Source: Bugula neritina
Lineage: Eukaryota; Bryozoa; Gymnolaemata; Cheilostomatida; Bugulidae
Assembly: GCA_964035545.1 (NCBI GenBank)
Contig: OZ037765.1
Span: 8,522,698 to 8,586,697, forward strand
Direction: 5' to 3'
Length of the DNA: 64,000 bases
This document shows, in pieces, positions 10,401-23,730 of the stretch (positions are counted from its first letter, which is position 1; every line of letters starts with the position of its first letter). The notes beneath the pieces are model-generated. The model had not been told where the DNA came from, searched no databases, and was given only the letters and a program-made list of their open reading frames with translations. Position numbers and translations under genes: made by a program.

Positions 10401-13328
10401 TTTAGCTCTGCATTTTGAGGAAAAAATCATCTGAAGTCGTTTTTTTGTAGCTTTCCAAAAAATTAGATGTTGCTGGTGAAGAGCGACAGGAAGTGTTCCT
10501 TACCACAATGCCCAGTGTTGTGTATCGCTGCAAGCCGTGTCATTACCGAACCTCTTCTTACGAAAAGATGCAGGAACACATCACTCGGCACAAAGTAAAT
10601 ATCCTTTTAACTTTTTTTGGATTTTTAAGTTGGTGATTATTAGAAAAATCTTTTAGCATGTTTACATAACGCTAAGAAAAACTAAATATTCATTAATTTG
10701 CTGCATTGTCCACCATAATATTTGAAACTGTGTGGTTTGCGAAGTAGTAACTAGAGTAAGATTGTTTCCATTTGCAAAGTTTTGAGACTGATGATAAAAT
10801 GAAATAATTGTCTTCTCTACTAGCCGCAATGTTTATATCAAAGTAAAATATATACTATTTATTTTGCCATCACAATTGTGAAACAGTCATTATTAAATCA
10901 AGATTATTCATCAATCATTAGGATGATACTGATGTGGATGTAACACCTGATGAGTTCAGCCGTGCCAACCTGTCTGACTCTGCAGATGATGGAGTTGTAT
11001 ACAGATGCAAACTCTGTCACTATCGTTCTTCCCATCATCTCATGAAGCAGCACATGAAGATGCACAAGGTACAAAGTTGATCTCATATTGTAAACTGGTC
11101 AATTATTAATTTTATGTTGTCTCTAGATTATATTCGTATTTGAATGCTTTTAGATTCATTCTGCTAAAATTTACAGGGAATTTTTGGTTTAGGTGTTTAG
11201 TTTGATAGAATATAAAGATAATAGTTATCTATTAGCTTAAATTTTCCATCGTTTTAATTTCACTGGAGTAAACTAATGTGCATAATGCATGTAACTACAG
11301 CAAAATTAGTTGAAGTTGTTTAACGTTATGACTAAACTATTTGGAAGCTTGCTTTCAAACAAAAAACTTACTATGCCTTACCAGTATCTTTTTTGTTAGT
11401 CATTACTACATAAAATCTCTGTGTAGAAATTGAAAATAATTGAAAAATATGCGATGTTTGATCAACAACTAGCCGAAGTTGTGAAACCATAATGCAGTAG
11501 TGTATAACACATATATGTTGGTAAAGGTGCTTGGTTAACCATTATGAAAATATACTAAGTCGAAACAATATTATTTGAAAACTGCTGATGGTATAGCTTT
11601 TTAGGCCTGTTGATTTCTGAACTTTCAAAAGAAAATTGTTTGTAGCATGTTGATGGGGTAATCACTAAAACTTAGTATAGACTATACTTGTATAGTATGT
11701 TTTATGGTAAACAAGCACAAAGCTTATAGAAGAAAATTTCGCTCAGGTTACAGGTCTCACTCTTTCTGATTGAAATGCTGTAAGTTACGAAAAATATTAA
11801 AGAATAGCGTCTACAGTTTTAATAATGTTAATGGGAGTGCATATCAGTGTCTTGTCCCTCATAATAGTCGACTCTCTACAGCTTTTATCCTCACTCGGTA
11901 TCTGAACACCTCCTTCACCCTATTCTTTACAGAACAAGAAGCCTCACGAGTGCTCTTTGTGCGAGTTTGAAGCTGTTGACAATGTCGACCTACAATACCA
12001 CATGATAAAGCATTGCAAGAGTAGGCAGTACCAGTGTAAACAATGCGAAGCTGTATTTAACTATAAAAGTCAGCTCCGAGCTCACACCAGGTAAGCATCG
12101 CATGAATATGAATACAGTGCAGTGTAATATGGAGTTTCTCCCTGGTCAAGTTGCACCTTGTTTTACTCATTTAAGTTAAGCTTCTTGCTATGCGGTTGGT
12201 GTTCTAGCTGCCCATTTATTTCTGCTGTTCAGTTGTTTTGTGTGAATGGGCTTTCTTTTTATTCACTGTGTTTATCAGGACATATGAATTGTGTGTTGCA
12301 GGGTTCATTTAGATGGGCAAGCTTTCTATTGTGAACATTGTGATTACGTGACCTCATATATTGACTCTTTCCAAGAACATCTTAAAGTCCATCTGGAAGC
12401 TACAGATTCATTTACTTGTATAGCCTGCAGTCAAACGTTCTCTGATTTGAAGGAACTACAAACTCACATGAAGGTAATTAACTTGTGAAAACTTATAAAT
12501 TTATTTTTTTCAACTAGTTAAGGGGTCTTTAAATCTTAGGTTTGTCATTTTACTCATTTACAATGAATTCATCTCATAAAATGGTGGTTTTCTAGTTAAA
12601 CAATCTATTGTTCACTGTAGCTGGAGAATAGCTCTTTAAGCCTGTCTCTTTATATGTGGGCGTTCTTAATAAGTTTTGCTGACTTAATTTCAGGAATCAT
12701 GTGAAGAAGTGAAAAAGTTACACCCCGTCCATCCATTGTTAGATTCTACTTCTAAGTCTAAAGAGAAAGTTTCAGAGCAAATTGCTAGAAGATTGAAATG
12801 CGCTCAATGCGATTTTGTGGCACTGAGTGTTCGAAGGTTAGTTAATTAGTATAATGAATTGTGCAGTCGTCATAATTCAATCGTTCATTTTAACTTTTAA
12901 GCTCTTTGATTAATTTTCATCTCATAGATTTTTTACAATACCATTGATATTTGCTTTGTTGTTTAATTGTTTAAATTAATTTTTTTAGTTTGAAATCACA
13001 CTTGAAAAGACATGTTAATGACAAAAGATACATACAACAACCTCTGGAACAGTACAAGTGTAACATGTGTGGATATGTGTGTCATCACTTGCCATCTCTC
13101 AAATCTCACATGTGGCGTCATGCCAATGAAAGCGACTTTTCCTACTCATTTTGTGATATTTTGGACGAAACGACCTCAGCACTTTCCAAGGAAGGGAAGT
13201 CACTGATTACTTTAAGGTGTTGCCAGTGTGGTTTTGAGACGTTAGAGAAAAGTGAACTTGATGCGCATATGAAATCTCATTGGGATATCATTAAAAAGAC
13301 ATTTGATGTTGGTTTACAAACTAAATAG
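7479..13328 (+). CDS. ZNF507: ZNF507-like C2H2 zinc-finger protein
   Basis: Exons: 7479-8123, 8488-9349, 9427 (or 9499) to about 9682, about 9770-9914, 10451-10594, 10922-11068, 11933-12090, 12302-12473, 12694-12836, 12989-13328 (TAG). The protein is roughly 1,000 residues with about 17 C2H2 fingers: six in exon 1, two in exon 2, the rest from exon 5 on. Family-specific matches to vertebrate ZNF507 are YVCSICSYFCDSQRTLKAH, GPLSIYDDTPF, CSSLLAVIEQLRE, CGYVCHHLPSLKSHMW and the terminal CCQCGFETLEKSELDAHMK. ZNF507 is a nuclear DNA-binding protein of poorly known role. The junction between exons 3 and 4 is not solved: exon 4 needs two carried bases, but no GT donor in that phase is visible before the in-frame TAG at 9684-9686, so a small exon or unusual donor may be missed. 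AATAAA lies at 13406-13411. Confidence 0.85.
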
Positions 13329-15483
13329 GTTTAGACATTGTTTATCGGCCATAGTATCATTTATAGCTTGAATTTAAAGAGTTTTTTGTTTAGACAATAT
13401 ATTACAATAAAAGTGCCAGTGTTTAATAAGTCAAAGTCATTGCCAATTGCTTTATTTTTATTAAAATTATGTACATCAATAATATATATAAACAGTTTTT
13501 AGTTTTGTTTGTGGTATTCTTAGGTTTTTTTTCAGGCTTATTTTTAATTAGATCTGTAGTGTGCTAGAAATCTCAAAGCTCGAATTTGCTATTTTTCCTT
13601 TACTAATTGTTTACAACTATTACTGAAAGCATTTTTACTTCATCTTTTCTGTTGAGTTTAAATTTCTGTGTTTGTTTTTTATGTTGACTCTCATATTGTC
13701 TTTATTCTGTATATTGTGTTAATTCAGGAATAAAAATATAATTATGCGCCCGAATTTTTTTTGCAGTTTATCCTTTACCTTTATGTTAATAGACTTCCCT
13801 AATATTATAATATATAAATAAAGTAGACATATTTTTTAAAAATTACAAACTTTCAGTAATTTGGATGCCAATAATTCTTTCATATAATTCAATCAAGTTT
13901 TTGAATTAGAACTCACCTAAAACAACAAATGGTGTCATAACAAAATTCTATAACTATTACCATATCTATTCAAAATGTAACAATTATATTAGGTCTACTT
14001 GTATAGCTAGCATGTGGCGTTAATGCCTAGTTTTACTTCAATATAGGAGTTGTTTTCCCTAATTGAACTGCTTTCCCTCTAGTTTTAATGAGCTTGAGCC
14101 TGAGGTCTATGTTTATTTGCGTAAATGTAGTCTGTAGTACAATGTATTCAACTCAAACCTGTAATGTGTTTATAACAAAAATTTAAAATGAGGCTAGCAA
14201 AATAGCAAGTCTACTAAATACCCATAACATGAAAAGAAGCTCAACAAGATCGTTTTGATCACCATTTAGTTTTACTTTTAGTTTTAGATATTCTTACGAT
14301 TTTGAATTTTAATAGAGCGAAAACCTAAAGTCACGCAATATTAGTTAGAATCTAGAGAACTTTGGTAAACCAAGTGATCGGATTTGCGCAGTAAATTTTG
14401 TTGTTGGTGGTTGGAAAATTTAAGATATGTAAAATAAAGATTAGTTTCATCGTTGCCCTCACTCCTTAGCATTATGATTATCATTATGATTACTATAACA
14501 GTATAAATATAACTATTACTATTAGCATACTCATAGTCATACTGATACTGATAAACGATTGTCATAGTGATAGTCATACTCATACTCATAGTGATATCAC
14601 TGATACTGATAGTCATACTCATAGTGTGATACTCATAGTCATACTCATACTCATAGTGATAGCCATAGTCATAGTGGTAGTCATACTCATTATCATACTG
14701 ATACTGATAGTGATAGTGATACTGCCATACCAATAGCCTGGTAGGGATACTCATACTGAGAGTGATACTGTCATACTCATACTGATACTCATAGTGATTT
14801 TCTAATAGTAATAGTAATTTATGATTATATACTAATAGTAATACTGATAGTGATACTAATAGGCGATAGCGGTAGCCGTAACGGTAATGATACTCATACT
14901 TATAGTCAAATCTATGTCATTGTCATGCTGATACTGTTACAGTTACACCTACAGTCGCATTGCCCGGATAATCATACTCGTACTATTATTGATCAATGAT
15001 TTAATTACTGTAACTGTGAGTAATCTTGGCCTTGCAAATATCAAAGTCTTGTTTGAGTTATCATAATGATAATATAAATTACTATTAGTATTACCATTGG
15101 TATCATATTTGTATCAAAAGAAGTGTTAATATAAATATTAATGTTCACTTATTGAGTTATTCTAAGTGATGGATCATTATAATATTTGTGTGGATATGGA
15201 TATCAGTATCTAATCAGCTAATGAGTTATAAAACTAAATCAAAATGTTAAAAATTACATCAATAAAGGAAGATCATAACAGTAATATTTTATTAGGTGTT
15301 GAAAACACTCATAAATTTTTTTCAATATTAGTCATTAATTCCCCTCTCTTCTTTAAGTAGTCATTTGCATACCTGCTAAAAAGTTCTTTTTCAAGCTGGG
15401 GTTTCTTATGCTCATTTGTATTTTATTCAGTAACCTACATTGTTTTAAGATATTGGCATATCTTAGAAATGACCATATAAATC
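13329..15483. other. ZNF507-like 3' flank and CTR9 5' flank
   Basis: AATAAA at 13406-13411 is a good poly(A) signal for the zinc-finger gene. From 13420 to about 14460 I see only AT-rich unique sequence, and from 14461 to about 15000 degenerate hexamer repeats. No coding exon is recognised before the CTR9 start. Confidence 0.5.
14461..15000. repeat. Degenerate ATASTS hexamer repeat tract
   Basis: Much of the tract parses into hexamers ATACTC, ATAGTG, ATACTG and ATAGTC in irregular order, i.e. ATA-S-T-S with C/G switching at two positions. It is clearest at 14570-14790. Translation of any frame gives only low-complexity strings (YDYEYH, MSMTIS), so the open frame on the minus strand here is not a gene. 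Confidence 0.8.
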
Positions 15484-18400
15484 ATGGCTAGCACCGGGTC
15501 TGGAACTATTGAAATTCCACTCAAAGATACTGATGAGGTATGTTAAATAAGATAGCTAGTTTTACTTACTTAGATTTTATTTTCTTGTTGTTATAACCAG
15601 TAGTACTAGAACTATGTGCATCACTGTCATGAAGTTGTTTTACAGTTTTTGGTTGGGCAGGCTGACAGCCAGAGCTTATTGAAATTATATGTGGTGAAGT
15701 CTAATGAATCACTTCTGGTGACTATTTTTAGGTGATTGAGTTGGATTTAGAGGCTTTGCCCGATGGAGAAGAGGTTCTGACTATTTTAAAGCAAGAAGCT
15801 TGTCCACTAAATGTTTGGGTCACACTTGCTGTAAGCATGTGCATAATTATAAGTAGTTGAATTTATTTAGGTTTGCCAAGTATTGGTACAGACATGAGAA
15901 AGATATATCATTAGGAGTGAGAAAATATTTTGTTCTGGCAGGTTTAAGATTTTAATGCATTTTTATACTACTGTTCATGTTGTGTCAAGTGTAACTTATG
16001 AAAATGGGTTGGTAATGGTGACTATAAAGGTCCATAACAATATTCTGCACATTTGACAAAATGTGATGATACCAGCCTCATTCTAGTTTAATTTTAAGAT
16101 CACTGAAAAGTAAAGCTGCTATTCTCTGTTTAGTGTAGGCAAGCTAGCTATGAGGTTCTGTGAATTAGTTTAGGTAAAGAGCTTCTTATGACTTCATCTC
16201 AAAGATTGTTGAGAGACCAGACTATGTTTTGCATGTTTTATGATTTAAACACAAAATATCTTAAGATAAAGTTATTTAGTGAGAATATTTTACCTTCACT
16301 CTATCAATTGCTTCTTGGCCTAACGCGACATGTAGTTTTCTCAATTTCCAGTGATTGTATTTTTGTTTGCAATGTGCATCAAATACATTTTAGATTGAAT
16401 ACTACAAGCAAGGTAAGGAGGATGACTTTGAAAAAATCTTGGAATCATCAAGACAAGATGCTAATCATAACTATGGAGATTTTGAGAAAGATCAGATGAA
16501 GGCGTTAGATACGCTGGCTGCCCATTATGTGCAGAAGGCTCATGCAGAGAAGAATAAAGAGCGAAAGCGAGAGCTTTTTACCAGGGCCACACTTCTGTAC
16601 ACTACTGCTGATAAGATCATTATGTATGAGCAGGTACTTGGGTACTCAGTTATTCTAGTCATCAACTTTATGTTTCTAATTTTAGCAACTACCAACAGTA
16701 CTAAGGATTTATTTGTTTTGTTTTAGAACCATCTTCTCGGTAGAGCATACTTCTGTCTTCTCGAAGGAGATAAAATGGAGCAAGCTGATGCCCAATTCAA
16801 TTTTGTGTTGGGCCAGTTTCCTAGCAACATACCATCATTGCTTGGCAAGGCATGCATAGCCTTTAACAAGAAAGACTACAGAGGAGCTCTTGCTTATTAT
16901 AAGAAGGCATTGAGGACCAACCCTAATTGCCCTGCTTCAGTTCGACTAGGAATGGGACACTGCTTCATCAAATTGAATAAAGTTGAAAAAGCCAAGTAAG
17001 TCACCATGCCATATAGAATAAAGCATTCCTACAATTTCCTGCATTTTTAACGAATGAAATCAATTTATTTTATAACAAAATAGGTTTATCATCTTCTAAA
17101 CTTTTAATATGAGCTGCCCAACTAAACCTGCAAGCTGATAATATAGAATAATTAGATGGTACAATTCTCACCAACAGGCAGGCTTTTGAACGTGCTTTAC
17201 AACTTGACCCTTGCTGTGTTGGAGCTTTGGTGGGATCTGCCATCATGGCAATGAACAACAAGACTCCAGATTCTATTAAGAGTGGCGTCCAGTTGCTCTC
17301 AAAAGCCTACACAATTGACTCGGCTAATCCTATGGTTTTGAACCACCTGGCTAATCATTTCTTCTACAAGAAGGTTTGACATCACCTTACTTACTTACTT
17401 ACTTAATGTACATGTGTATACATACATGTATATTTACACACATGTATGTACGTATCAATGTTTGTATATATAAACATACTTGTATATGTGTGCATGCATA
17501 CATGTAGAATATAGAAATATAATTTGAATCTCAAATGCTTCCGATACATTTACAAAAGTAATCCGTTTCATTGATTTTCAATGAGTGTGTGAGAAAAATA
17601 GTATATATATGATAGTTTTCAAGCGTCTGTCAAACTTGATCACATAGCAGCGTAAGATGAAAGTGTTCTGTACTCTCCATGTAGGATTACCAGAAGGTAC
17701 AGCACTTGGCTCTGCACGCCTTCCACAACACTGAGAATGAGTCGATGAGAGCTGAGAGTTGCTACCAGCTGGCCAGAGCGTTCCATGTGCAGAATGACTA
17801 CGACCAGGCTTTCCAGTACTACTACCAGTCCACTCAGTTTGCCTCTGCTAACTTTGTCTTGCCTTACTATGGATTAGGACAAATGTACATCTATAAGAGT
17901 GACACTAACAATGTGAGTATCCTTAGTCAGTATTTATATGTATACAGTGCGGTGTAATACTGTAGTTATTATGATTCAAGATAATTTGCTGTGCTACTAG
18001 TTGATGCTGGACGATACTAGCTGACATTTTCATATGCGAGTCAACATGGCATTAAATTTTCACTTATTAACTTTTAGTGAAAATTTCAGTATTTTTGAAT
18101 CTGAAAATCTTTATTACTTTTAATCTAATACATAGAAGAATATTGCAATAAATTTCCTGTGTGCTGTTTTTTCAAGCGTTGTGAAATATGTCTACCTCTA
18201 CTGAACTTGCCGTCTCTTATGTTTACCTATATGTAGGCTGCTCAGTGCTTTGAGAAAGTGCTCAAGGCTCACCCCACTAACTACGAAACTATGAAGATAC
18301 TTGGCTCTTTATATGCCACATATTCTGAACCAGAGAAGAGAAACTTAGCTAAGGTATGCTGTTAAGATTTTATAAGAAATGTAACTGCATTTTAGAATCT

Positions 18401-21400
18401 AGTATCTCTATCCTGTAAATGAGTTTTATATGCCAAAAAAGTTTATGCGAGTAATTTTTTTTGGCTGATAATCTTGAAATGTTATTGCATGTGGCATAGC
18501 TGCTGTTTCAACAATGTTATTCAATGTAACTTTTGCATTTGTATTGTTATTTTGAAGTATTGCTAATTTTAACCATTGTAAAATTTACTGAAGGTTGATT
18601 TTTTCTATATATTCTATGATCACCACGTTGAACCATGAAGGTTAAATAGGTCATTGTTATACCGTCACCATTCCTACACGTTTACTGTATGTTTATATAG
18701 CAACATTTGAAGAAAGTTACCGATCAGTATCCAGAAGATGTAGAGGCGTGGATCGAGTTGGCTCAAATATTAGAGTCAAATGATGTTCAGGTACACACAG
18801 CGTAATTCTACAGTTCTTGTATTGCATTAATTACTTACAAGCAAATTATATAGAAATTAACGTGTAATATTTTTCTAAGCCAATCCTCTTTCAGGGTGCG
18901 TTAACTGCCTATGGTAAAGCAACGAGCATACTCAGAGAAAAGATTGAGGCAGATGTACCACCGGAGATTCTCAATAATGTTGCTGCTCTTCACTTCCGGC
19001 TTGGAAATCTCAACGATGCTCAGGTTTGTCTGTTAAAGGTTCTGTCTGTGAACAATGTTTTTTACTCATCAAGTTGATATTTCGATACATGTTCATGCTG
19101 TCTTTCTCTACACCTAATAGCGCAATGTTATTACTCAAAGCCAGACACTTCAAATAGGCACTTTTAAAAGATAGATCTGAACATTTTTTTGGTGTGCCTT
19201 TTTTTACCATGTTTTATTGGTGTAGATGAAGAAAATTTAATTATAACTCAAGTGCTTGGGTGGTTTTTTCTACAGTGTTCATGAAAAGCAACTCTTAATT
19301 TATCAGATTTTGTCTATAATAACAGTAATAGAATACTATATTTGCTTATTAGAAATATTACGAAGCATCCCTGGACAGATCAAAGAAAGAAAGTGAGCAC
19401 GATGAGAATTACTACAGTGCCATTTCCGTCACCACCACCTACAATTTAGCCAGACTCTATGAAGCTAGACATGAAGTGGACCGAGCTGAGAAACTGTACA
19501 AGGGAATCCTGAAAGAGCATCCCAATTACGTTGATTGTAAGTATCTTGTACAAATTAAACTCTTGCATTACCCTGCTCTGTATACAATATACGCCGAATT
19601 GTTTTTTTCACCGCGAATCTTGCTTAATACTTTAACTGCTTTAGGTCTAGAGACAAGTATCTGTGATCCCTTACAGCACATATATACATATTATAGAGAT
19701 GTTTATCTGATATAAGTATATAAACCTAGATATTGCCATTATTTTCTACAGGTTACTTGAGACTAGGCTGCATGGCCAGGGACCGTGGCCAGATTTATGA
19801 AGCATCTGATTGGTTTAAAGAAGCGCTACAAATTAATCAAGATCACCCTGATGCCTGGTCACTGATTGGAAACCTTCACTTGGCTAAACAAGAATGGGGT
19901 CCGGGGCAAAAGAAGTTTGAGCGAATTCTCTCTCGTCCATTAACCAAGGATGACCCTTACTCGTTAATAGGTATGCATGCTTATACACTATTGGCATCTT
20001 TTAATTTAATAGGAATTTATGCTTATACACTATTAACCTTACAAGTGAAAGATTAGAAATTATAAACTATATATATATGCTTACACTTCATTAGTCATAC
20101 AGGTGAAATATTAGAAATTATAGAAGTGATAACATTATTTGAAAAGTATTGCTGTATATAAAGCTCTAGGAAATGTATGGCTTCAAACTCTCCACGCCGG
20201 GATTAAAGATAAAGACAAGGAGAAGCGACACCAGGACAGAGCACTCGGCATGTACAAACAGGTGCTTAGAAATGACAACAGGAATATATGGGCTGCTAAT
20301 GGCATCGGTAGGTTCAGTAATTGAATGTTTTGTTGGTAGGTTAACGAATCTGGTTTATTGCTTGATTTTCACATGGAATAATACAATTATTATCATTGTA
20401 TATATCTCAATCATAACCATTATACCTGTCAGTGTACCAGTTCACTAGCTAGGCTGTATTCTATGTTTTATCATCACACAGTCTATATCAACTCTTCTTT
20501 CACTCCTAGATTAAACCAACTAAATGTTTCAAATGTAAACTTTGCAAATTTATTGGGTTATGTTGTTGACAGCTGCTTTTTATGTTGGACCAGTCATCTC
20601 TGGACTGTACCTAAAGAAATGTTGGCATTTTCTACTTTCACTTAATCAATGGCTCCACCCTCTATGAATTTTGCATTAAAAAATTACGCCTTATAAATTT
20701 TAATGACTTCTTAGCCTAAAACCCATTGCCACAAACTTGGTTTTTTTCATTTGCATTTACCTTGTAGGTTGTATTTTGGCTCATAAGAATTTGCTCAATG
20801 AAAGCCGAGATGTCTTCGCTCAGGTTCGCGAGGCTACAGCAGACTTCCCTGATGTTTGGCTGAACATTGCTCATATCTACGTTGAGCAGAAGCAGTATAT
20901 TGCTGCTGTCACCATGGTAACACTTTATATTACTAGGTAGTTTGCTGTCGAATGTTTTATGTGTGATTTAATAAGTTGCAATTTATAATAATTTGTGAAA
21001 ATGTTCCAATGTCTTGGTTATATTTCAGTATGAAAATTGCCTGAAGAAATTCTACAAGCATGACAACACAGAGGTATTGCTCTATCTCGCTAGAGCATAC
21101 TTTAAAAGTAACAGACTGAAGGAAGCCAAGCAAACATTACAAAAGGTTTGCTAGATGAGTACCAAAACAGAATTTCTTCTTATAATTCCCGCTCTTTTAT
21201 CATTACGTACTAGTAACTAGTGTATGTGTATTTGAAATACTGATGTTATTAACAGGCTCGACATGTGCTGCCCGGAGACACAATACTCCTCTATGACCTT
21301 TCATTCGTGATGCAGCAGCTGGCTACTTCTGTGTTAACTGATGAGAAGAGTAACCTCACAGCTGTACTCGGTGCTGTTCACGATTTAGAGTTGTCTCACC

Positions 21401-23203
21401 GGTAATTATAACCCTTCTCTACCTATTGGTTTGTGGAAACTTTTCATGTATGAAACTTCCTAATGATATCAAAGATTGTAAGCATATTTTGCTGAAGGTC
21501 TAAGTTTGTATGTCAGGTATTTCACACACCTGAGTCAGCATGCAGACAGGTTGAGGTTCGACCCGGCACAAGCTGCTGCCGAAGCTCGACAGTGTCTTGA
21601 CCTGCTCAGTCAGGCTCAGTATCACGTGGCCAGAGCCAGGAAGATAGACGAAGAAGAGCGGGCATTGCGTAAAAAGCAAGAAGAGGAGAGAGATGCTATC
21701 AAAAGGAAGCAGCAGGAACAGGAGGTTGGTGTCGCCACGCGTAGATGTATTTATTAGATGAAACAATAAAATATAAATTCTACAGCAGTGGAAGGGGAAG
21801 ATAACAGCTGAGTTACTGTTTGTAGGCCGAGAAGCTGAGAGTCATGGAGGCACAGAAGGAGAAACAATTGGAGGAAAGAGCGAAGTTCATTGAGAAAACT
21901 AAGAACCTGTTGATATTTAAGGATGATCCTGCTGAGGACCGGCCCAGTAAAAAGGGAAAGGTATTGAAGCAGTTTTGTCTACTAACTAAATCTATCTTGT
22001 CATGATAATAAGGCACTATAGTTGAAGTACTCTAACTTATGTCTATCATTACAGAGAGGCAAAAAAGATGACTTCGTCAATGATTCCAGTGGACCAGAAA
22101 ATGAACCATCAGCCAAGAAGAAGCGTAAAACTGGCGATGACGACAGCAAGAAACGAAAACGCAAAACAAAGAAAAGGCCAAAGTACTGAGATAAATATTT
22201 TCATGTTTTATTTTTCAAATATCCATTTATCAAGAGCAACACACGCATTTATTATGTCGCTGCTTTAGGGGCGGGGAGAATGCTGACGATACTGATGACG
22301 AGAACACGACTTCTAATTCATCTCAACGCAAACCAAAGAAAAAATCCTCCCAGGAAGACTCTTCTGGTCTCACCGCTAAGCAGAGGCGCAAAGTTGTTTC
22401 CAAGGCAACAATCAGTGATACGGACAGCTCAGATGCTGGTGGGAACAGAAGTGCGAACAGTGCCAGGTAAAGATGCCTTGCAACAAGAAACTGAATAAAC
22501 TAAAACATGAGTTCTCATAGCTGTAACTTTAGTTGTCTGGAATTTCTAGTATTTATTTAGGTGGAAGTTTCACGGTTACAAATGTAAATATGTCCTATAC
22601 ATATGTTTCTAAAGCATCTTACTTTGAAAACTCTAAAAATTATTTGATGGGGAAATTATTTTGTGAGAGTTTTATGTGCACAAGTGTGTGTATGATACAC
22701 TTCTATTACAGTTTTCAAAATATTTCAATTTAGTAATGAAAGTGGAGAAGATACTGGAACTAAAAGAAAAAGAGTTGTGTCATCTGGCTCTAGCTCCGAC
22801 ACAGGTTCTGAGTAAGTACTACTCTACAAATGACATCTTTTAATGTACCAATTGCATTATTGTTAGCAGGTTATCACTAGCTACAGTGTATGCTTTATGG
22901 GGCGAATTGTAATGATTGAAATTCAAATTTACCAACAGGAAGGGAAGTAAAGTTGGATCAGGTGATGACAATTCTGGAAATGATTCAGAGAAAAGTAAAA
23001 AGAGTGAAAGTCGTCAGCAATCTGGTAACAGCAGTGGGTCAGATTCAGATGGAAGTGTAAAGTCAGCCTCCAGCAAAGGTGTTGGGTCACCGAAGGAAGG
23101 CAGCGACTCCGGGAAAAATGATAGTGGCCCTGAACAAGCAGGAAAAAGTGACTCTGAGAAAAAAGGCAACAGTGGCTCAGAAAATGGAAGTGATAGTGAC
23201 TAA
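15484..23203 (+). CDS. CTR9: CTR9, TPR scaffold subunit of the PAF1 complex
   Basis: Twenty-one exons: 15484-15537, 15732-15830, 16394-16633, 16727-16995, 17178-17373, 17685-17912, 18237-18353, 18701-18790, 18895-19023, 19353-19536, 19752-19970, 20164-20307, 20768-20916, 21029-21145, 21256-21401, 21517-21724, 21826-21960, 22055-22182, 22269-22466, 22734-22811, 22939-23203. All phases agree and the product is 1,130 residues (human about 1,173). The N-terminus [20 protein letters not shown], the TPR array (for example [29 protein letters not shown]), a charged helix near 850-900 and an acidic/basic Ser-rich tail are all typical. CTR9 is the nuclear scaffold on which PAF1, LEO1, CDC73 and RTF1 assemble on elongating RNA polymerase II, promoting H2B ubiquitination and H3K4 methylation. 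The start ATG follows the family N-terminus exactly. AATAAA lies at 23325-23330. Confidence 0.97.
17371..17510. repeat. TTAC and TACATGTA-type microsatellite in a CTR9 intron
   Basis: Four tandem TTAC units are followed by degenerate ATGTA/CATAC repeats, including several CATGTA palindromes. It starts within 15 nt of the exon 5 donor. No other feature is seen. Confidence 0.6.
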
Positions 23204-23730
23204 TGCAATTTGTGTGAACAGATTTTGTAGCAGATCAGGCCTTTAATGCTGAGAGTGTAGTAACTGAAAAAGCATGATTGTAAATATTAAGCAGTACATG
23301 AAGATTGTAAAACTAATGCTGTACAATAAAATACTATTTACTGAAAATCAAAAAAGTAAAATATACTTGAGAGATAGCAAATGTAAAGTAATATCAAATT
23401 ATAAGAACAATAATAAGTTTATATAAACGCATGCTTGTTAGATAAATTAATACATATAGAAATATTATCCAAAATTGGAAGATGAATGTAGATATAGCTC
23501 ACTTAATTAAGTAAAAAAGCAGTAAAGAATTACATGAATATAGAGAACTGTTGGATTGTCATGATTTTTAAAATACTAAACAAAGTTTTAGTGTTGGTTG
23601 GTTGTGACTAGTGAATACCAGATCCATGATTGACAGGGCAGTGGTCAAAAGTTGGAGTGAAAGGGCACTTGGCTTGTAAGTTGTAGGTCATAGTAGGTGC
23701 ATAGACTTTAATGGAAAGAATTTCCTTTCT
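23204..23730. other. Convergent 3' flanks of CTR9 and the tetraspanin gene
   Basis: Contains the CTR9 poly(A) signal AATAAA at 23325-23330. The rest is AT-rich with no coding exon. I see no clear minus-strand poly(A) signal for the tetraspanin. Confidence 0.5.

Noticed and set aside
14341-14754. Minus-strand ORF rich in Tyr, Asp, Ser, Met
   Set aside because: Translation of degenerate hexamer repeats; no start context or homology.
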